In this document: piece by piece, positions 16,697 to 25,543 of the stretch
Position numbering within the stretch: the stretch's first letter is position 1
Layout: every line of letters starts with the position of its first letter
Notes under the pieces: model-generated
What the model was told of the DNA's origin: nothing
Database searches by the model: none
Seen by the model: only the letters and a program-made list of their open reading frames with translations
Made by a program: the position numbers and the translations under genes
NCBI GenBank assembly: GCA_038216465.1
Contig: JBBQQC010000006.1
Location: 59,623 to 123,622 of the forward strand
Source of the DNA: JACCZX01 sp038216465
Lineage (GTDB): Bacteria; Pseudomonadota; Gammaproteobacteria; Burkholderiales; Burkholderiaceae_F
Reading direction: 5' to 3'
Length of the DNA stretch: 64,000 nucleotides

Positions 16697-18439
16697 TTAC
16701 GCTTTTTCCTGCACGTATCGGCCGGGCGCCGGCTCGATGGTCTTGTACTTTGCATTGCCAAAACTTTTCGGCGCTGCTTTTTGCGCACCGCCAAACTGCG
16801 CGAGCCACTTGATCCAGTCGGTCCACCAGCTGCCCGGCTGTTCTTTGGCAGCGAGCAGCCACGCTTCGGGGTCGGCCGGCAGCTTGGCGTGCGCACCGGT
16901 CCAGTAGCTGCGCTTGTTTTTCGACGGCGGATTGATACTGCCGGCGATGTGACCGCTGGCGCCGAGCACAAAGCGCACCCCGGCCTTACCCTCGCCCGGC
17001 AGAAGGCGCGCCGACGCGTAGGCGGCCTTCCACGGCACGATGTGATCCTCGCGCGCCGCGAATACATACGTCGGCACCTTGAGCGCACGCAGATCAATGC
17101 GCTCGCCGCAGCAGCAGAGCTTGCCTGGAACGCGCAAATTGTTTTCCAGGTACATGTTGCGCAGGTACCAGGCGTACATCGGCCCGGGCAGGTTGGTGCT
17201 GTCGCCGTTCCAGTACAGCAGATCGAACGCAGGCGGCTGCTTGCCCTGCAGATAATTGTTGACGACGTAGTTCCAGACCAGGTCGTTCGAGCGCAGGTTG
17301 TTGAAGGTGATCGCGAGGTCGCGCCCCGGCATCAGGCCGCCTTTGCCGAGCGTCCGCTCGCGCTGCTGCACCTGATGCTCGTCGATGAACAGATCGAGCA
17401 TGCCGGGGTCCTCGAAGTCGAGCAACGCCGTCATCATCGTCACGCTCGAAACCGGCGATTCGCCGCGCGCAAACATCACCGCGAGCGCGGTCGCCAGGAT
17501 CGTGCCGCCGACGCAGAAGCCGAGCACGTTGACTTGTTTTTCGCCGCTGATCTGCTGCGCGACGTGAATCGCCTTGATTGCGCCTCGTTCGAGATAGTCG
17601 TCCCAGGTCAGGTTCGACTCGGGCTGATGCGGGTTCTTCCAGGAGACGACGAACACCGTGTGACCGCTGCTCACCGCGTGCCGGATGAACGAGTTCTCGG
17701 GCTGCAGATCAAGTATGTAGTACTTGTTGATGCACGGCGGCACCAGCACGAACGGCCGCGCGTAAACCTTGGCCGTCAGCGGCTTGTACTGAATCAGCTG
17801 GAACAGCCCATTCTCGAATACGACGACGCCTTCACTGGTCGCAACGTTGCGCCCGACCTCGAATGCGGTTTCATCGGTCTGCGAGATGCGGCCGCGCTGC
17901 ATGTCATTCATCAGGTTGTCGAGACCCGCTTTCAGACTTTCGCCGCGCGACTCGAGCAGCGTTTGCTGCGCTTTCGGATTCATTGCCAGAAAATTCGACG
18001 GCGACGCCGCGTCGACCCACTGCGACACCGCGAACTTCACGCGCTGCTTTGTCTTGCGATCAGCATCGACGGTGTCGGCCAGCCGATTCAGGAAATCCGA
18101 ATTCAGCAGATAGGCGCGAGCATAGAAAGACGCCAGTGAATTGCTCTGCCACGCCGGATCCGAAAACCGCGAATCAGCAATCGGCTCGGACGACTTCGCC
18201 GGGTTCTGGAAGAAATCAGTCCACAGTGAAGCCAAACGCGTCAAATAGTCCTGCTGCAGCTGCATCAGCTGGTCGGGCGACGGCGGCAGCGCATACGCGG
18301 CCGGCATTGCATCAGTCGCAGCGCTCGCCCTGGGTTGCATCGACGGCGCAGCGGAACGCGCGGCCGCGGTACGGCGCGCGGGCGCTGCCTTGGTGCGCGC
18401 GCGCCGGCGCAAAGGTGGATTCGTCGTTGAAATGGGCAT
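16697..18439 (-). CDS. phaC: Class I poly(3-hydroxyalkanoate) synthase PhaC
   Basis: Polymerises (R)-3-hydroxyacyl-CoA into PHB at the granule surface. The 580-residue length is class I. The lipase-like box GFCVGG holds catalytic Cys309; the other triad members are Asp465 (AAREDHIVPW) and His497 (GASGHIAGS). The family stretches PPCINKYYILDL, VSWKNP and LYWNGDSTNLPGP are intact. The N-terminal ~45 residues are Ala/Arg-rich and variable. The ATG at 18439 was chosen for its GAGG five bases upstream; the frame is open 57 bases further, but those would overlap pgeF. It follows pgeF by 44 bases and leads phaC-phaA. Confidence 0.95.
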   Translation of the reverse strand: MPISTTNPPLRRRARTKAAPARRTAAARSAAPSMQPRASAATDAMPAAYALPPSPDQLMQLQQDYLTRLASLWTDFFQNPAKSSEPIADSRFSDPAWQSNSLASFYARAYLLNSDFLNRLADTVDADRKTKQRVKFAVSQWVDAASPSNFLAMNPKAQQTLLESRGESLKAGLDNLMNDMQRGRISQTDETAFEVGRNVATSEGVVVFENGLFQLIQYKPLTAKVYARPFVLVPPCINKYYILDLQPENSFIRHAVSSGHTVFVVSWKNPHQPESNLTWDDYLERGAIKAIHVAQQISGEKQVNVLGFCVGGTILATALAVMFARGESPVSSVTMMTALLDFEDPGMLDLFIDEHQVQQRERTLGKGGLMPGRDLAITFNNLRSNDLVWNYVVNNYLQGKQPPAFDLLYWNGDSTNLPGPMYAWYLRNMYLENNLRVPGKLCCCGERIDLRALKVPTYVFAAREDHIVPWKAAYASARLLPGEGKAGVRFVLGASGHIAGSINPPSKNKRSYWTGAHAKLPADPEAWLLAAKEQPGSWWTDWIKWLAQFGGAQKAAPKSFGNAKYKTIEPAPGRYVQEKA

Positions 18440-18483
18440 CAGCGCCTCCTGTGCACGGATTCTCCGCATCGGGAGAGCACCGG

Positions 18484-19239
18484 TCAAACGCGCCAAATAA
18501 GCGCCGCGTGGCGACCTGTGGTCTTGTCGCGACGAAAGCTATAAAACCGCCGCGGATCGCTGAACGTGCAGGCGCCGCCGCCGTAGATACGCACGACGCC
18601 CGCTTGCTTGAGCGCTTGGCGGCCGAGCGCGAACAAATCGGCCAGATACTTGCCGCGATACCGCGACGTGAACGCAACGGCGGCATCGGGCAGACCGGCC
18701 CGCATCGCGTCCAGAACCTCGGCGCCCACTTCAAAGTGTTGCGGCCCAATTGCAGGGCCCAGGTAAGCAAAAAGCTCGCAGCCGACGACCCGCCCGCGCA
18801 TCGCCTTTGCCGTGGCCTGAATCACACCCGCCGCGAGGCCGCGCCATCCAGCATGGGCCACGGCGACGCAACGGCCCGATGCATCGGCCAGAAATACCGG
18901 CATGCAGTCAGCGATCGACACCACGCAGACGACGTTCGGTGCGTCCGTAAACGAAGCGTCGGCTGCGCCAGCGTCCTCGGCTTGCGCGGCGTCGATGACG
19001 GCTGCACCGTGGACCTGATTCAGCCAGCGCGGATCCGTGGGCAGCGCAGCGCGCAGCGTCCCTCGGTTAGCTCGAACGTCGACCGCGTTATCGCCGCTGC
19101 GCAAGCCGATATTCATTCCGCCCTGCTGCTCCGGGGGCACGCCATAAGCGCCGCGCGACACGCCACCGGCGCGGGTCGTAATCAATGCACGCACATTGGC
19201 AGGTACCGGCCAATCGGGCTTGATCCATTGCGAATTCAT
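18484..19239 (-). CDS. pgeF: Laccase-domain protein PgeF (YfiH family)
   Basis: A 251-residue member of the DUF152/YfiH family, described in different bacteria as a peptidoglycan editing factor, polyphenol oxidase or purine nucleoside phosphorylase. The metal/active-site residues are in NQVHGAAV (His), SIADCMPVF (Cys) and VAHAGWRGL (His); the C-terminal TFSDPRRFYSFRRD is also typical. It starts with an ATG overlapping the rluD stop (ATGA), the common rluD-pgeF pairing, and is followed by phaC. Confidence 0.92.
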   Translation of the reverse strand: MNSQWIKPDWPVPANVRALITTRAGGVSRGAYGVPPEQQGGMNIGLRSGDNAVDVRANRGTLRAALPTDPRWLNQVHGAAVIDAAQAEDAGAADASFTDAPNVVCVVSIADCMPVFLADASGRCVAVAHAGWRGLAAGVIQATAKAMRGRVVGCELFAYLGPAIGPQHFEVGAEVLDAMRAGLPDAAVAFTSRYRGKYLADLFALGRQALKQAGVVRIYGGGACTFSDPRRFYSFRRDKTTGRHAALIWRV

Positions 19240-20267
19240 TGTTTAAAGGCGGCGCTCGCAACGTCGAGCGGCCCGAAGCCAAGCTCGCTCATCAGCTGCG
19301 TCATGTCCGGTGCAGGCCCGCGAAACCACGTCAGTTTCTGCTTCGTCACCGGATGTTCGACGCCGAGCCGACACGCATGCAGCGCCTGGCGTGCGAACGA
19401 CCTCCAACCGGTGCCCGTGGCCGAGTCGCGCGGCGGCGAGCGTTTGCGATACAGGGGATCGCCCACCAGCGGAAAGCCGAGATGCTCCAGGTGCACTCGA
19501 ATCTGATGCGTACGGCCCGTTTCGAGCCGGCACGCGAGCCACGAAACTTCTGCGCCGGCGTCGCGCTTAGAGTCGATGCGCGCGAAGTGCGTGCGGGCGG
19601 CTTTGGCTGACTCGGCAGTACTTACCTTGAAGCGCAGCGGATTGCGTGGATCGCGCCCGATAGCCGCGTCGATCACGCCGCGCGGCGCCGGCACACCCAG
19701 AACCACGGCCCAGTATTCGCGCGTCACGGTGCGTGCTTGCAACTGGCGCACCAGGTCGGTGTGGGCCATCAGAGTTTTCGCTACCACCATCAAGCCAGAC
19801 GTATCGGCGTCGAGTCGATGCACGATTCCCGCGCGCGGTACGTCGCCCAGCGTGGGCGCATGTGCCAGCAGGCCATTGAGCAGTGTGCCGGACCAGTGAC
19901 CGGCCGCAGGATGCACCACCAACTTCGGCGGCTTGTTCAGTATCAACATCGCGTCATCTTCGAACACCACGTCGAGCGGCATACGCTCGGGTGTGTAAGC
20001 GGCCGCGTCGGGCGCTGGTTGCGGTTCGACCTCGACGACGTCGCCGATTGCGAGCGCATGCCGAGTTTTGACGACCTGGCCGTTGACAGTGACCGCACCC
20101 GCACTGACCCATTGTTGTAGCCGGCTGCGCGACACATTCGGCATCAGCTCAGCGAGCGCCTTGTCCAGACGCTCGCCGGCATGGTGCTCGATGCGCAGTG
20201 TCAGCACCTGCGCCTTATCGGGCACATCGTCGCTGTCAGTCGCGTCGTCGGCGTGTAGAACAGACAT
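19236..20267 (-). CDS. rluD: 23S rRNA pseudouridine synthase RluD
   Basis: Makes pseudouridines in helix 69 of 23S rRNA (positions 1911/1915/1917 in E. coli). An N-terminal S4 RNA-binding domain (RLDKALAELMPNVSRSRLQQWV) precedes the catalytic domain with HRLDADTSGLMVVAKT, whose Asp is the nucleophile, and GRTHQIRVHLEHLGFPLVGDPLY at the end. The ATG at 20267 gives 343 residues; a GTG at 20306 is also in frame but would place the gene start 6 bases from bamD with no ribosome site. It diverges from bamD, the usual order in betaproteobacteria. Confidence 0.92.
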   Translation of the reverse strand: MSVLHADDATDSDDVPDKAQVLTLRIEHHAGERLDKALAELMPNVSRSRLQQWVSAGAVTVNGQVVKTRHALAIGDVVEVEPQPAPDAAAYTPERMPLDVVFEDDAMLILNKPPKLVVHPAAGHWSGTLLNGLLAHAPTLGDVPRAGIVHRLDADTSGLMVVAKTLMAHTDLVRQLQARTVTREYWAVVLGVPAPRGVIDAAIGRDPRNPLRFKVSTAESAKAARTHFARIDSKRDAGAEVSWLACRLETGRTHQIRVHLEHLGFPLVGDPLYRKRSPPRDSATGTGWRSFARQALHACRLGVEHPVTKQKLTWFRGPAPDMTQLMSELGFGPLDVASAAFKQ

Positions 20268-20277
20268 CGTCGAACGA

Positions 20278-20283
20278 TATACT
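20278..20283 (+). promoter_or_regulatory. Possible -10 element of the bamD promoter
   Basis: TATACT (5 of 6 to the sigma-70 consensus) lies 30 bases before the bamD ATG in the short rluD/bamD divergent gap. The -35 region 17-18 bases upstream is poor, so this is only a candidate. Confidence 0.3.
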
Positions 20284-20312
20284 GCCGAGTAACCGCCTCT
20301 GGTCACCCTTCA

Positions 20313-21116
20313 ATGAAAATGCATTGGTCTCACAAAGCCGCGCATCTGATCGCCATGCTGGCCCTGTGCTCGTTCGCCGCCGGCGTTGGCGGGTGCGGCT
20401 GGCTTGGCATCGATTGGGGCAGCGACCGCGACGAAACCCTGAAGTGGGACCCGGACAAGTTGTATTCGGAGGCGCGGCTCGAGCTGAACAACGGCCAGTG
20501 GAAGCGTTCACGCGAGCTCTATCAGAAGCTCGAATCACGTTACCCGTTCGGCCGGCACGCGCAGCAGGCACTGATGGAGATTGCGTACACGTATTACAAG
20601 GAAGGTGAAAGCGCGCAATCAATCCAGGCATCGGACCGCTTCATCCGGCAGTACCCGAATCACCCCAACGTCGACTACATGTATTACCTGAAAGGCCTGG
20701 CGTCGTTCAATGAGGAGCTGGGATTTCTGGGCCAGTTCTTGGGCCAGGACATCTCGGAGCGCGACGCGAAGGCGGCGCGGGAAGCGTTCGACGCCTTCAA
20801 GGACCTGGTGACTCGATACCCCGACAGCAAATACACGCCCGACGCGCGCGCACGCATGATCTATCTGGCGAATTCGCAGGGACAGGCCGAGGTCAACGTT
20901 GCGCGCTACTACTTCACGCGCAAGGCCTATCTGGCGGCTATTCAGCGCGCACAAACCGTCGTCCGCGACTTTCAGCAGACACCAGCCACCGAGGAAGCGC
21001 TATCGATCATCGCGCGTTCCTATGAAGCGCTGCAGATGAAGGATCTGCAGGCCGACGCAGAGCGGGTACTCGCGCTCAATTTTCCGCAGAGCCGATATCT
21101 GGCAGGCCGGAAATAG
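20313..21116 (+). CDS. bamD: Outer membrane assembly lipoprotein BamD
   Basis: An essential BAM-complex lipoprotein that works with BamA to insert outer-membrane barrels. A signal peptide ends in VGGC, giving lipidated Cys28 (Cys26 if the ATG at 20319 is used). The rest is five TPR-like repeats: EARLELNNGQWKRSRELY, QALMEIAYTYYKEGES, DYMYYLKGLASF, ARYYFTRKAYLAAI and EALSIIARSYEAL, at the usual positions. Length 267 is normal. It is followed by an RDD membrane protein after 2 bases. Confidence 0.94.
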   Translation: MKMHWSHKAAHLIAMLALCSFAAGVGGCGWLGIDWGSDRDETLKWDPDKLYSEARLELNNGQWKRSRELYQKLESRYPFGRHAQQALMEIAYTYYKEGESAQSIQASDRFIRQYPNHPNVDYMYYLKGLASFNEELGFLGQFLGQDISERDAKAAREAFDAFKDLVTRYPDSKYTPDARARMIYLANSQGQAEVNVARYYFTRKAYLAAIQRAQTVVRDFQQTPATEEALSIIARSYEALQMKDLQADAERVLALNFPQSRYLAGRK

Positions 21117-21118
21117 CC

Positions 21119-21574
21119 ATGGAATACGCGGGATTCTGGATCCGCGTCGGCGCCGCGCTGATCGATTCGGTTCTGGTTTTTGCGATTGTTTTTCCGCTAT
21201 TGATTGCGATTTACGGATGGAGCTACCTCAGCGACTCGACCGGCTTTTTCGCGGGGCCCGCCGATTTTCTTATCTCGTGCGTGCTGCCTGCGGTCGCCGT
21301 CATTGCATTCTGGCTCAGCAGGCAGGCGACACCCGGCAAGATGGTGCTGTCACTGCGTGTGGTCGATGCCAAGACCGGCGACACGCTTTCAGTCGGCCAG
21401 TCGATCGGGCGCTATCTCGGTTACTACGTCTCGATGATCCCGCTGTGTCTCGGCCTGATCTGGGTCGCATTCGACAGCCGAAAACAGGGTTGGCACGACA
21501 AGCTTGCGGGTACGGTCGTCATTCGCTCGAAGGCGCGCGGCCCCGAGCCCGTGCGGTTCGATCCAAAAGGCTAG
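21119..21574 (+). CDS. RDD family membrane protein
   Basis: A 151-residue inner-membrane protein with three hydrophobic segments (VLVFAIVFPLLIAIYGW, FLISCVLPAVAVIAFWL, SMIPLCLGLIWVAF). The RDD signature is AGFWIRVGAALID near the N-terminus; the family's second motif is ATPGKMVLSLRVVDA, and QGWHDKLAGTVVI closes the domain. The biochemical role of most RDD proteins is unknown; some take part in ion exchange. The stop codon shares bases with that of the convergent helicase (21571-21574). It probably belongs to the bamD transcript. Confidence 0.88.
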   Translation: MEYAGFWIRVGAALIDSVLVFAIVFPLLIAIYGWSYLSDSTGFFAGPADFLISCVLPAVAVIAFWLSRQATPGKMVLSLRVVDAKTGDTLSVGQSIGRYLGYYVSMIPLCLGLIWVAFDSRKQGWHDKLAGTVVIRSKARGPEPVRFDPKG

Positions 21575-23616
21575 CCAGCGCGCCCGCGCGTCAAAAACGC
21601 AACGGCTTCGGCTTCACTGCGCGTACGTGCAAACGGCGGCAGGCTCGCGAGCACAACTTTGCCGTAGGGCTTCGTCAGTACGCGCTCATCGAGAATCATC
21701 AATACTCCACGATCGCTCTCGTCGCGAATCAGGCGGCCGACACCCTGCTTCATCAGCATGATCGCTTCGGGCAACTGATATTCATTGAACGGGTTGCGTC
21801 CGACCTTGCGCAGGTAACGAATCTTCGCTTCGACTACCGGATCATCGGGCGGCGCAAACGGCAGCTTGTCGATGACGACCAACGACAGCGCGTCGCCGCG
21901 TATGTCGATGCCCTCCCAGAAGCTGATGCTGCCGACCAGCACGGCATTGCCCGAAGCGCGGAACGCATCGATTAACGCACGTCGCGTACTGGTGCCCTGA
22001 ACCAGCAGCGACAGCTGCTGATCATCGAGCGCCATCAGCTGCCGCAGGCGATCCGCGATTTTGTCAACTGCGCGCAATGTCGTACACAAGACGAACGCGC
22101 GGCCACCGTTGGCGCGGATCAGCGGCCATGCCGCCTGCGCGACGTGCTGCGCAAAGGACGGGTCATACGGCGCAGGCATCGACTGCGGCAGATACAGCAG
22201 CGCCTGGCGCGAAAAATCGAACGGACTGTTCCAGCGCGCGGTAGTGGCGTCTTCAAGTCCGATCTCGGCCAGATAGTGATCGAATCGCGCCGCCGCCGTC
22301 AGTGTCGCCGAAGTTAGAACCCATGCTTGCGGCTGCGCCTCACGCGCACGCGCCAGCGCTCGGCCTGGCGCGAGCGGCGTCTGGTTGAACTGCGCGCCAT
22401 GCGCCGACACCGAAATCCAACGCACCGACGGTGCTTCGTCGTCGGCATCCTCACCTTCAGAGCCGCCGTCATCTTCGTTGCCGGCCACTTTCTTCAGCGC
22501 GTTGCTCCAGTCGGACAAATCGCGCCGCATCCCGGCCACGCGCGCGACCAGCAGATCAAGCTCAGCATCACGTCCGCGGTTGACCTCCAGCGCGCGCGCC
22601 AGCGCGACGCACGCCTCGTCGAGCGCATCGAATGCGGGTTGCAGTCGAGTCCGCCGCTCGATGCGAGCGAGCGGGGTGCGCGACCCCACCGCAAGCCCAA
22701 CCTCGCTGAGAGCGAGCCGAAGATCGCGCACAGCGCGCTCGAACTGGCTGGTCAGCGCCACCCATGATGCGCCGTCGGGTGCGCGCGCGAGCCCGAGCGC
22801 GCGCGCATCGCGGCCGGCTTCGAGCAACTGCGCGAGCGACAGCGATGCGCCAAAAAAATCCGCCGCCACAGAAGGCAGCTGGTGCGCCTCATCGAGGATC
22901 ACGGTGTTCACGGTGGGCAGAAAATCACGGATCGCATCATCGCGGAAGGCCAGGTCGGCCATGAACAAATGATGGTTGACGACGACGACATCGGCCGCCT
23001 GCGCTTCGCGCCGCGCCTTGTAGACGAAGCATTCGGCGAAGCGCGGGCACTCGGCGCCCAGACAGTTGTCGCGCGTGGACGTGACCCATGGCCAGATCGC
23101 TGCGTTTTCGGGCACGCCCGCAAGCTCAGCACGGTCCCCGGTGAATGTGCTGGCAGCAAAACGTACCACCGAGCGCAGGTGCGCCACGTCTTCGCGCGTC
23201 GGTAACAGTGCCTCCGCCTCGGCGCGCGCCATGCGGTGCAGACAGACATAGTTCGCGCGGCCCTTCAGCAGAGCAGTGGCAGCGTTGATGCGCAGTGCAT
23301 CGAGAACCGCCGGCAAGTCCTTGCGGAACAGCTGATCCTGCAGCGGTTTGGTGCCGGTGGAGAGCAGCACCTTGCCGCCGGCCATCAGTGCGGGCACCAG
23401 ATAGGCGAACGTCTTTCCGGTGCCGGTTCCCGCTTCGGCGATCAGCGTGCCACCGGAATCGATTGCGTCATGAACGGCGGCGGCCATGTCGGCCTGCGAT
23501 GTACGCGCGCTGAAGCCGGCGACACGTCGCGCCAGCGCTCCGTTTGCGGCGAACGCCGAGATGACACGCGCTCGGGCCGTGTCCTCCGCGCGCAGTGCGA
23601 CGGCTGCCGGCGTCAC
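21571..23616 (-). CDS. DinG/YoaA-type iron-sulfur ATP-dependent DNA helicase
   Basis: A 681-residue superfamily 2 (XPD-like) 5'-3' helicase. Walker A is EAGTGTGKT (61-69), the DEAH box is LDEAH (241-245), and four cysteines, C125, C185, C190 and C196, are spaced as in the Fe-S cluster of DinG/YoaA/XPD. Late motifs are visible in LVGSISFWEGIDIRGDALS and MLMKQGVGRLIRDESDRGVL (motif VI). It probably resolves replication or R-loop problems. YoaA is the closer E. coli relative by size, but I cannot separate it from DinG with certainty. The start is a GTG overlapping the stop of the DUF465 gene. Confidence 0.9.
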   Translation of the reverse strand: MTPAAVALRAEDTARARVISAFAANGALARRVAGFSARTSQADMAAAVHDAIDSGGTLIAEAGTGTGKTFAYLVPALMAGGKVLLSTGTKPLQDQLFRKDLPAVLDALRINAATALLKGRANYVCLHRMARAEAEALLPTREDVAHLRSVVRFAASTFTGDRAELAGVPENAAIWPWVTSTRDNCLGAECPRFAECFVYKARREAQAADVVVVNHHLFMADLAFRDDAIRDFLPTVNTVILDEAHQLPSVAADFFGASLSLAQLLEAGRDARALGLARAPDGASWVALTSQFERAVRDLRLALSEVGLAVGSRTPLARIERRTRLQPAFDALDEACVALARALEVNRGRDAELDLLVARVAGMRRDLSDWSNALKKVAGNEDDGGSEGEDADDEAPSVRWISVSAHGAQFNQTPLAPGRALARAREAQPQAWVLTSATLTAAARFDHYLAEIGLEDATTARWNSPFDFSRQALLYLPQSMPAPYDPSFAQHVAQAAWPLIRANGGRAFVLCTTLRAVDKIADRLRQLMALDDQQLSLLVQGTSTRRALIDAFRASGNAVLVGSISFWEGIDIRGDALSLVVIDKLPFAPPDDPVVEAKIRYLRKVGRNPFNEYQLPEAIMLMKQGVGRLIRDESDRGVLMILDERVLTKPYGKVVLASLPPFARTRSEAEAVAFLTRGRAG

Positions 23617-23810
23617 GCCGGAATGTCGGGCACCAGCCGCATCTCGAGCAGCGCCATCGCGTCCTTGATCTGCAGCTTGCGCTTCTTCATGCGCCGAAGC
23701 GCGAGGTCGTCGATGCTCAATTGTTCGGCCAGGCGGTCGATCGCCGCGTCCAAGTCACGATGCTCGATCTGCAGCTCGATAATGCGCCGCTTTATCTCTT
23801 CCTGATCCAT
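23613..23810 (-). CDS. YdcH/DUF465 family small protein
   Basis: A 65-residue, almost entirely helical protein of the DUF465 (SlyX-like/YdcH) family: IKRRIIELQIEHRDLDAAIDRL, then DDLALRRMKKRKLQIKDAMALLE with the conserved LKKRKLxxKD-type core. Members are small cytoplasmic proteins without a known function. The ATG at 23810 gives the family's normal length; the frame is open 51 bases upstream but that part is not conserved. It leads the helicase gene by a GTGA overlap. Confidence 0.85.
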   Translation of the reverse strand: MDQEEIKRRIIELQIEHRDLDAAIDRLAEQLSIDDLALRRMKKRKLQIKDAMALLEMRLVPDIPA

Positions 23811-23811
23811 T

Positions 23812-23841
23812 GTCGTGCAACTATCAGGCACGGTCGTGCAA
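23812..23841. repeat. Two direct 9-base repeats in the DUF465/PP2C intergenic region
   Basis: GTCGTGCAA occurs at 23812-23820 and 23833-23841, exactly 21 bases (two helical turns) apart, directly upstream of the DUF465 start and 96 bases before the PP2C start. The phasing is what a protein binding one DNA face would need, but two copies of a 9-mer could also be chance. The rest of the 126-base divergent gap (23811-23936) has no clear promoter hexamers. Confidence 0.3.
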
Positions 23842-23936
23842 ACGAATGAGTTAAGCCGCAAGACGCGCCGTCATCGTCGCTATCAAGAGGGCGTGAAGAC
23901 CGATGATAGACTCAACTAAACGACCGTTACCATCGC

Positions 23937-24701
23937 GTGTCCAGCTTCAAAGTCAACGCCTGCGTCGCCACTCACATCGGCGACCGCCACGAGCAACAGG
24001 ACCGCGTCGCCATCATCACGAGCGAGCGCAATCCAGGGGCGATGCTCGCCATCGTCGCCGACGGCATGGGCGGCCGCACCGGCGGCCGGCAGGCCGCCGA
24101 TCAAGTCATTTCGACCGCCGAGAGCCTGTTCCGTGACATGTCGGAGCACGACTCGACCTTTCGCGAAATGCTGCTGCATCTGGCGGCCGAAGCGCACACC
24201 GTCATTCGGCTGACCGCGATTTCGAGCGAGAAGGAACCACACGCCACCCTGTGCGCGCTGATCATTAAAAAGCAGTACGCGATCTGGGCGCATGCGGGCG
24301 ATTCGCGACTGTATTTTTTTCGGGGCGGCAAGCTGGCTCATGTCACCGAGGATCAGACGTATGCGCAACAACTGCGCGAAGAAGGCCGTCACGAAGACGC
24401 CGAGATTGCGGCGCAGCGCTACAAGAACATCCTGGTCAGCGCACTCGGCATCAACAAGAAACCCAAGATCGTCATCGGCGAGGAGCACAGCCTGCGGGTC
24501 GGCGACGCGTTTCTGCTGGCAAGCGACGGCATGTGGGCGTACTTCGAGGACGACGAGCTAGCGCGGCTGCTGACCGATCTGTCGCCGCGCGATGCCTCCG
24601 AAGAAATGATGTCTCTCGCGCGCGAGCGGGCCGAAGGGCGCGGCGACAATCTGTCGCTGGCCATCGTCAAGTTTGAACCCCCGCCGAGGCAGCGCGGCTA
24701 G
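23937..24701 (+). CDS. PP2C family serine/threonine phosphatase
   Basis: A soluble 254-residue metal-dependent protein phosphatase. The PP2C motifs run in order: GDRHEQQDRV (metal Asp), VADGMGGRTGGRQAAD, WAHAGDSRLYFFRGGKL, TYAQQL and LLASDGMWAYFEDDEL, ending with a GRGDNLSLAIVKF strand, which holds the last metal-binding Asp. The family dephosphorylates Ser/Thr residues placed by Hanks-type kinases; no kinase gene is next to it here, so its partner is unknown. The start is a GTG at 23937; no ATG is near in frame. Confidence 0.9.
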   Translation: MSSFKVNACVATHIGDRHEQQDRVAIITSERNPGAMLAIVADGMGGRTGGRQAADQVISTAESLFRDMSEHDSTFREMLLHLAAEAHTVIRLTAISSEKEPHATLCALIIKKQYAIWAHAGDSRLYFFRGGKLAHVTEDQTYAQQLREEGRHEDAEIAAQRYKNILVSALGINKKPKIVIGEEHSLRVGDAFLLASDGMWAYFEDDELARLLTDLSPRDASEEMMSLARERAEGRGDNLSLAIVKFEPPPRQRG

Positions 24702-24716
24702 TAGCAGTCTGACCGT

Positions 24717-25508
24717 TTACTTTGCGCTGATCCACTGCGCCGTCTTCGCGACGACCTCGAGTTCGATTCCGTTGAAGCCGTGATAGGCCTGCGCCTCGCA
24801 CGGATCGCCGCGATCTTCGCCGCCGGTAAAGGAAAGCAGCTGTTTTCTTGGAGCATTGCCAAGCTTTGCCATCAGGGCGGGGACATCACGGAACGCACAG
24901 AGCCTGCAGCCGTCCTGCTCGTGATGCACAACCAGCACAGGAATTCGAAGTCTGTCCAGCGGCATTGCAGTGACAGAGCGGCCGAGGTCGTCGCTCAGTA
25001 CCGTCGAAGTTAGAACAAGCCCGTCCGGACCGTCCGGTTTCCCGAGCTCGGTGGCGACGAAGGCCGCTGACTGGGTGCCGCGGCTGGTCCCGATCAACCA
25101 CACTGGCAGCTTCGTCTGCTGCCGCGCCCACGCGATCACCGCCTTGATGTCTGCGGCATGCGAGGGGGTTTGGCGAAAGCCGGCGAGAAAAGGAGCGCTC
25201 TGACGATCGGACGGCGCGTCGACCAGCACAGCGGTCAGCCCCTGATCGGCGAAGAGTTGTCGACTGCGAATCAGAAAGTTGCCCTTACCCCACTGCAAAG
25301 CTCCGGAGGGCAATATCTGCAGACCTCCGTGCCCACCCGCGAATAACAGCACAATCGCCTTAGGATCGTCGGCGGGCGCAATCAACAATCTCTGGGTCAC
25401 ACCGGGCCGCGTTGGGATGTCGATGACTTGCGGCGCGGCTTGCCCCTGCGCACTGGTCGACAAAAGCGTGCAAGCAAGAACCGTCGAACTCCGCACGAGA
25501 ACTCGCAT
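24717..25508 (-). CDS. Exported alpha/beta hydrolase family protein
   Basis: A 263-residue protein with a signal peptide (VLACTLLSTSAQGQA) and an alpha/beta hydrolase fold: LLFAGGHGG before the oxyanion strand, nucleophile elbow GTSRGTQS (Ser), HHEQDGC (acid Asp) and AYHGFNGIE (His). Cysteines around CRLCAF and DPCEAQAYH could be disulfide-bonded in the periplasm. Substrate not predictable. The ATG at 25508 was chosen because the signal peptide begins there. It is last in the odhA-to-hydrolase run, 35 bases after kdoO. Confidence 0.75.
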   Translation of the reverse strand: MRVLVRSSTVLACTLLSTSAQGQAAPQVIDIPTRPGVTQRLLIAPADDPKAIVLLFAGGHGGLQILPSGALQWGKGNFLIRSRQLFADQGLTAVLVDAPSDRQSAPFLAGFRQTPSHAADIKAVIAWARQQTKLPVWLIGTSRGTQSAAFVATELGKPDGPDGLVLTSTVLSDDLGRSVTAMPLDRLRIPVLVVHHEQDGCRLCAFRDVPALMAKLGNAPRKQLLSFTGGEDRGDPCEAQAYHGFNGIELEVVAKTAQWISAK

Positions 25509-25543
25509 CACCCACGTCCACGGCACTCCTACCGGCAGCGGCG

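Noticed and set aside
17863..19506. A 547-codon plus-strand open frame
   Set aside because: It is opposite phaC, pgeF and part of rluD; composition is Arg/Ser/Pro-rich shadow sequence.
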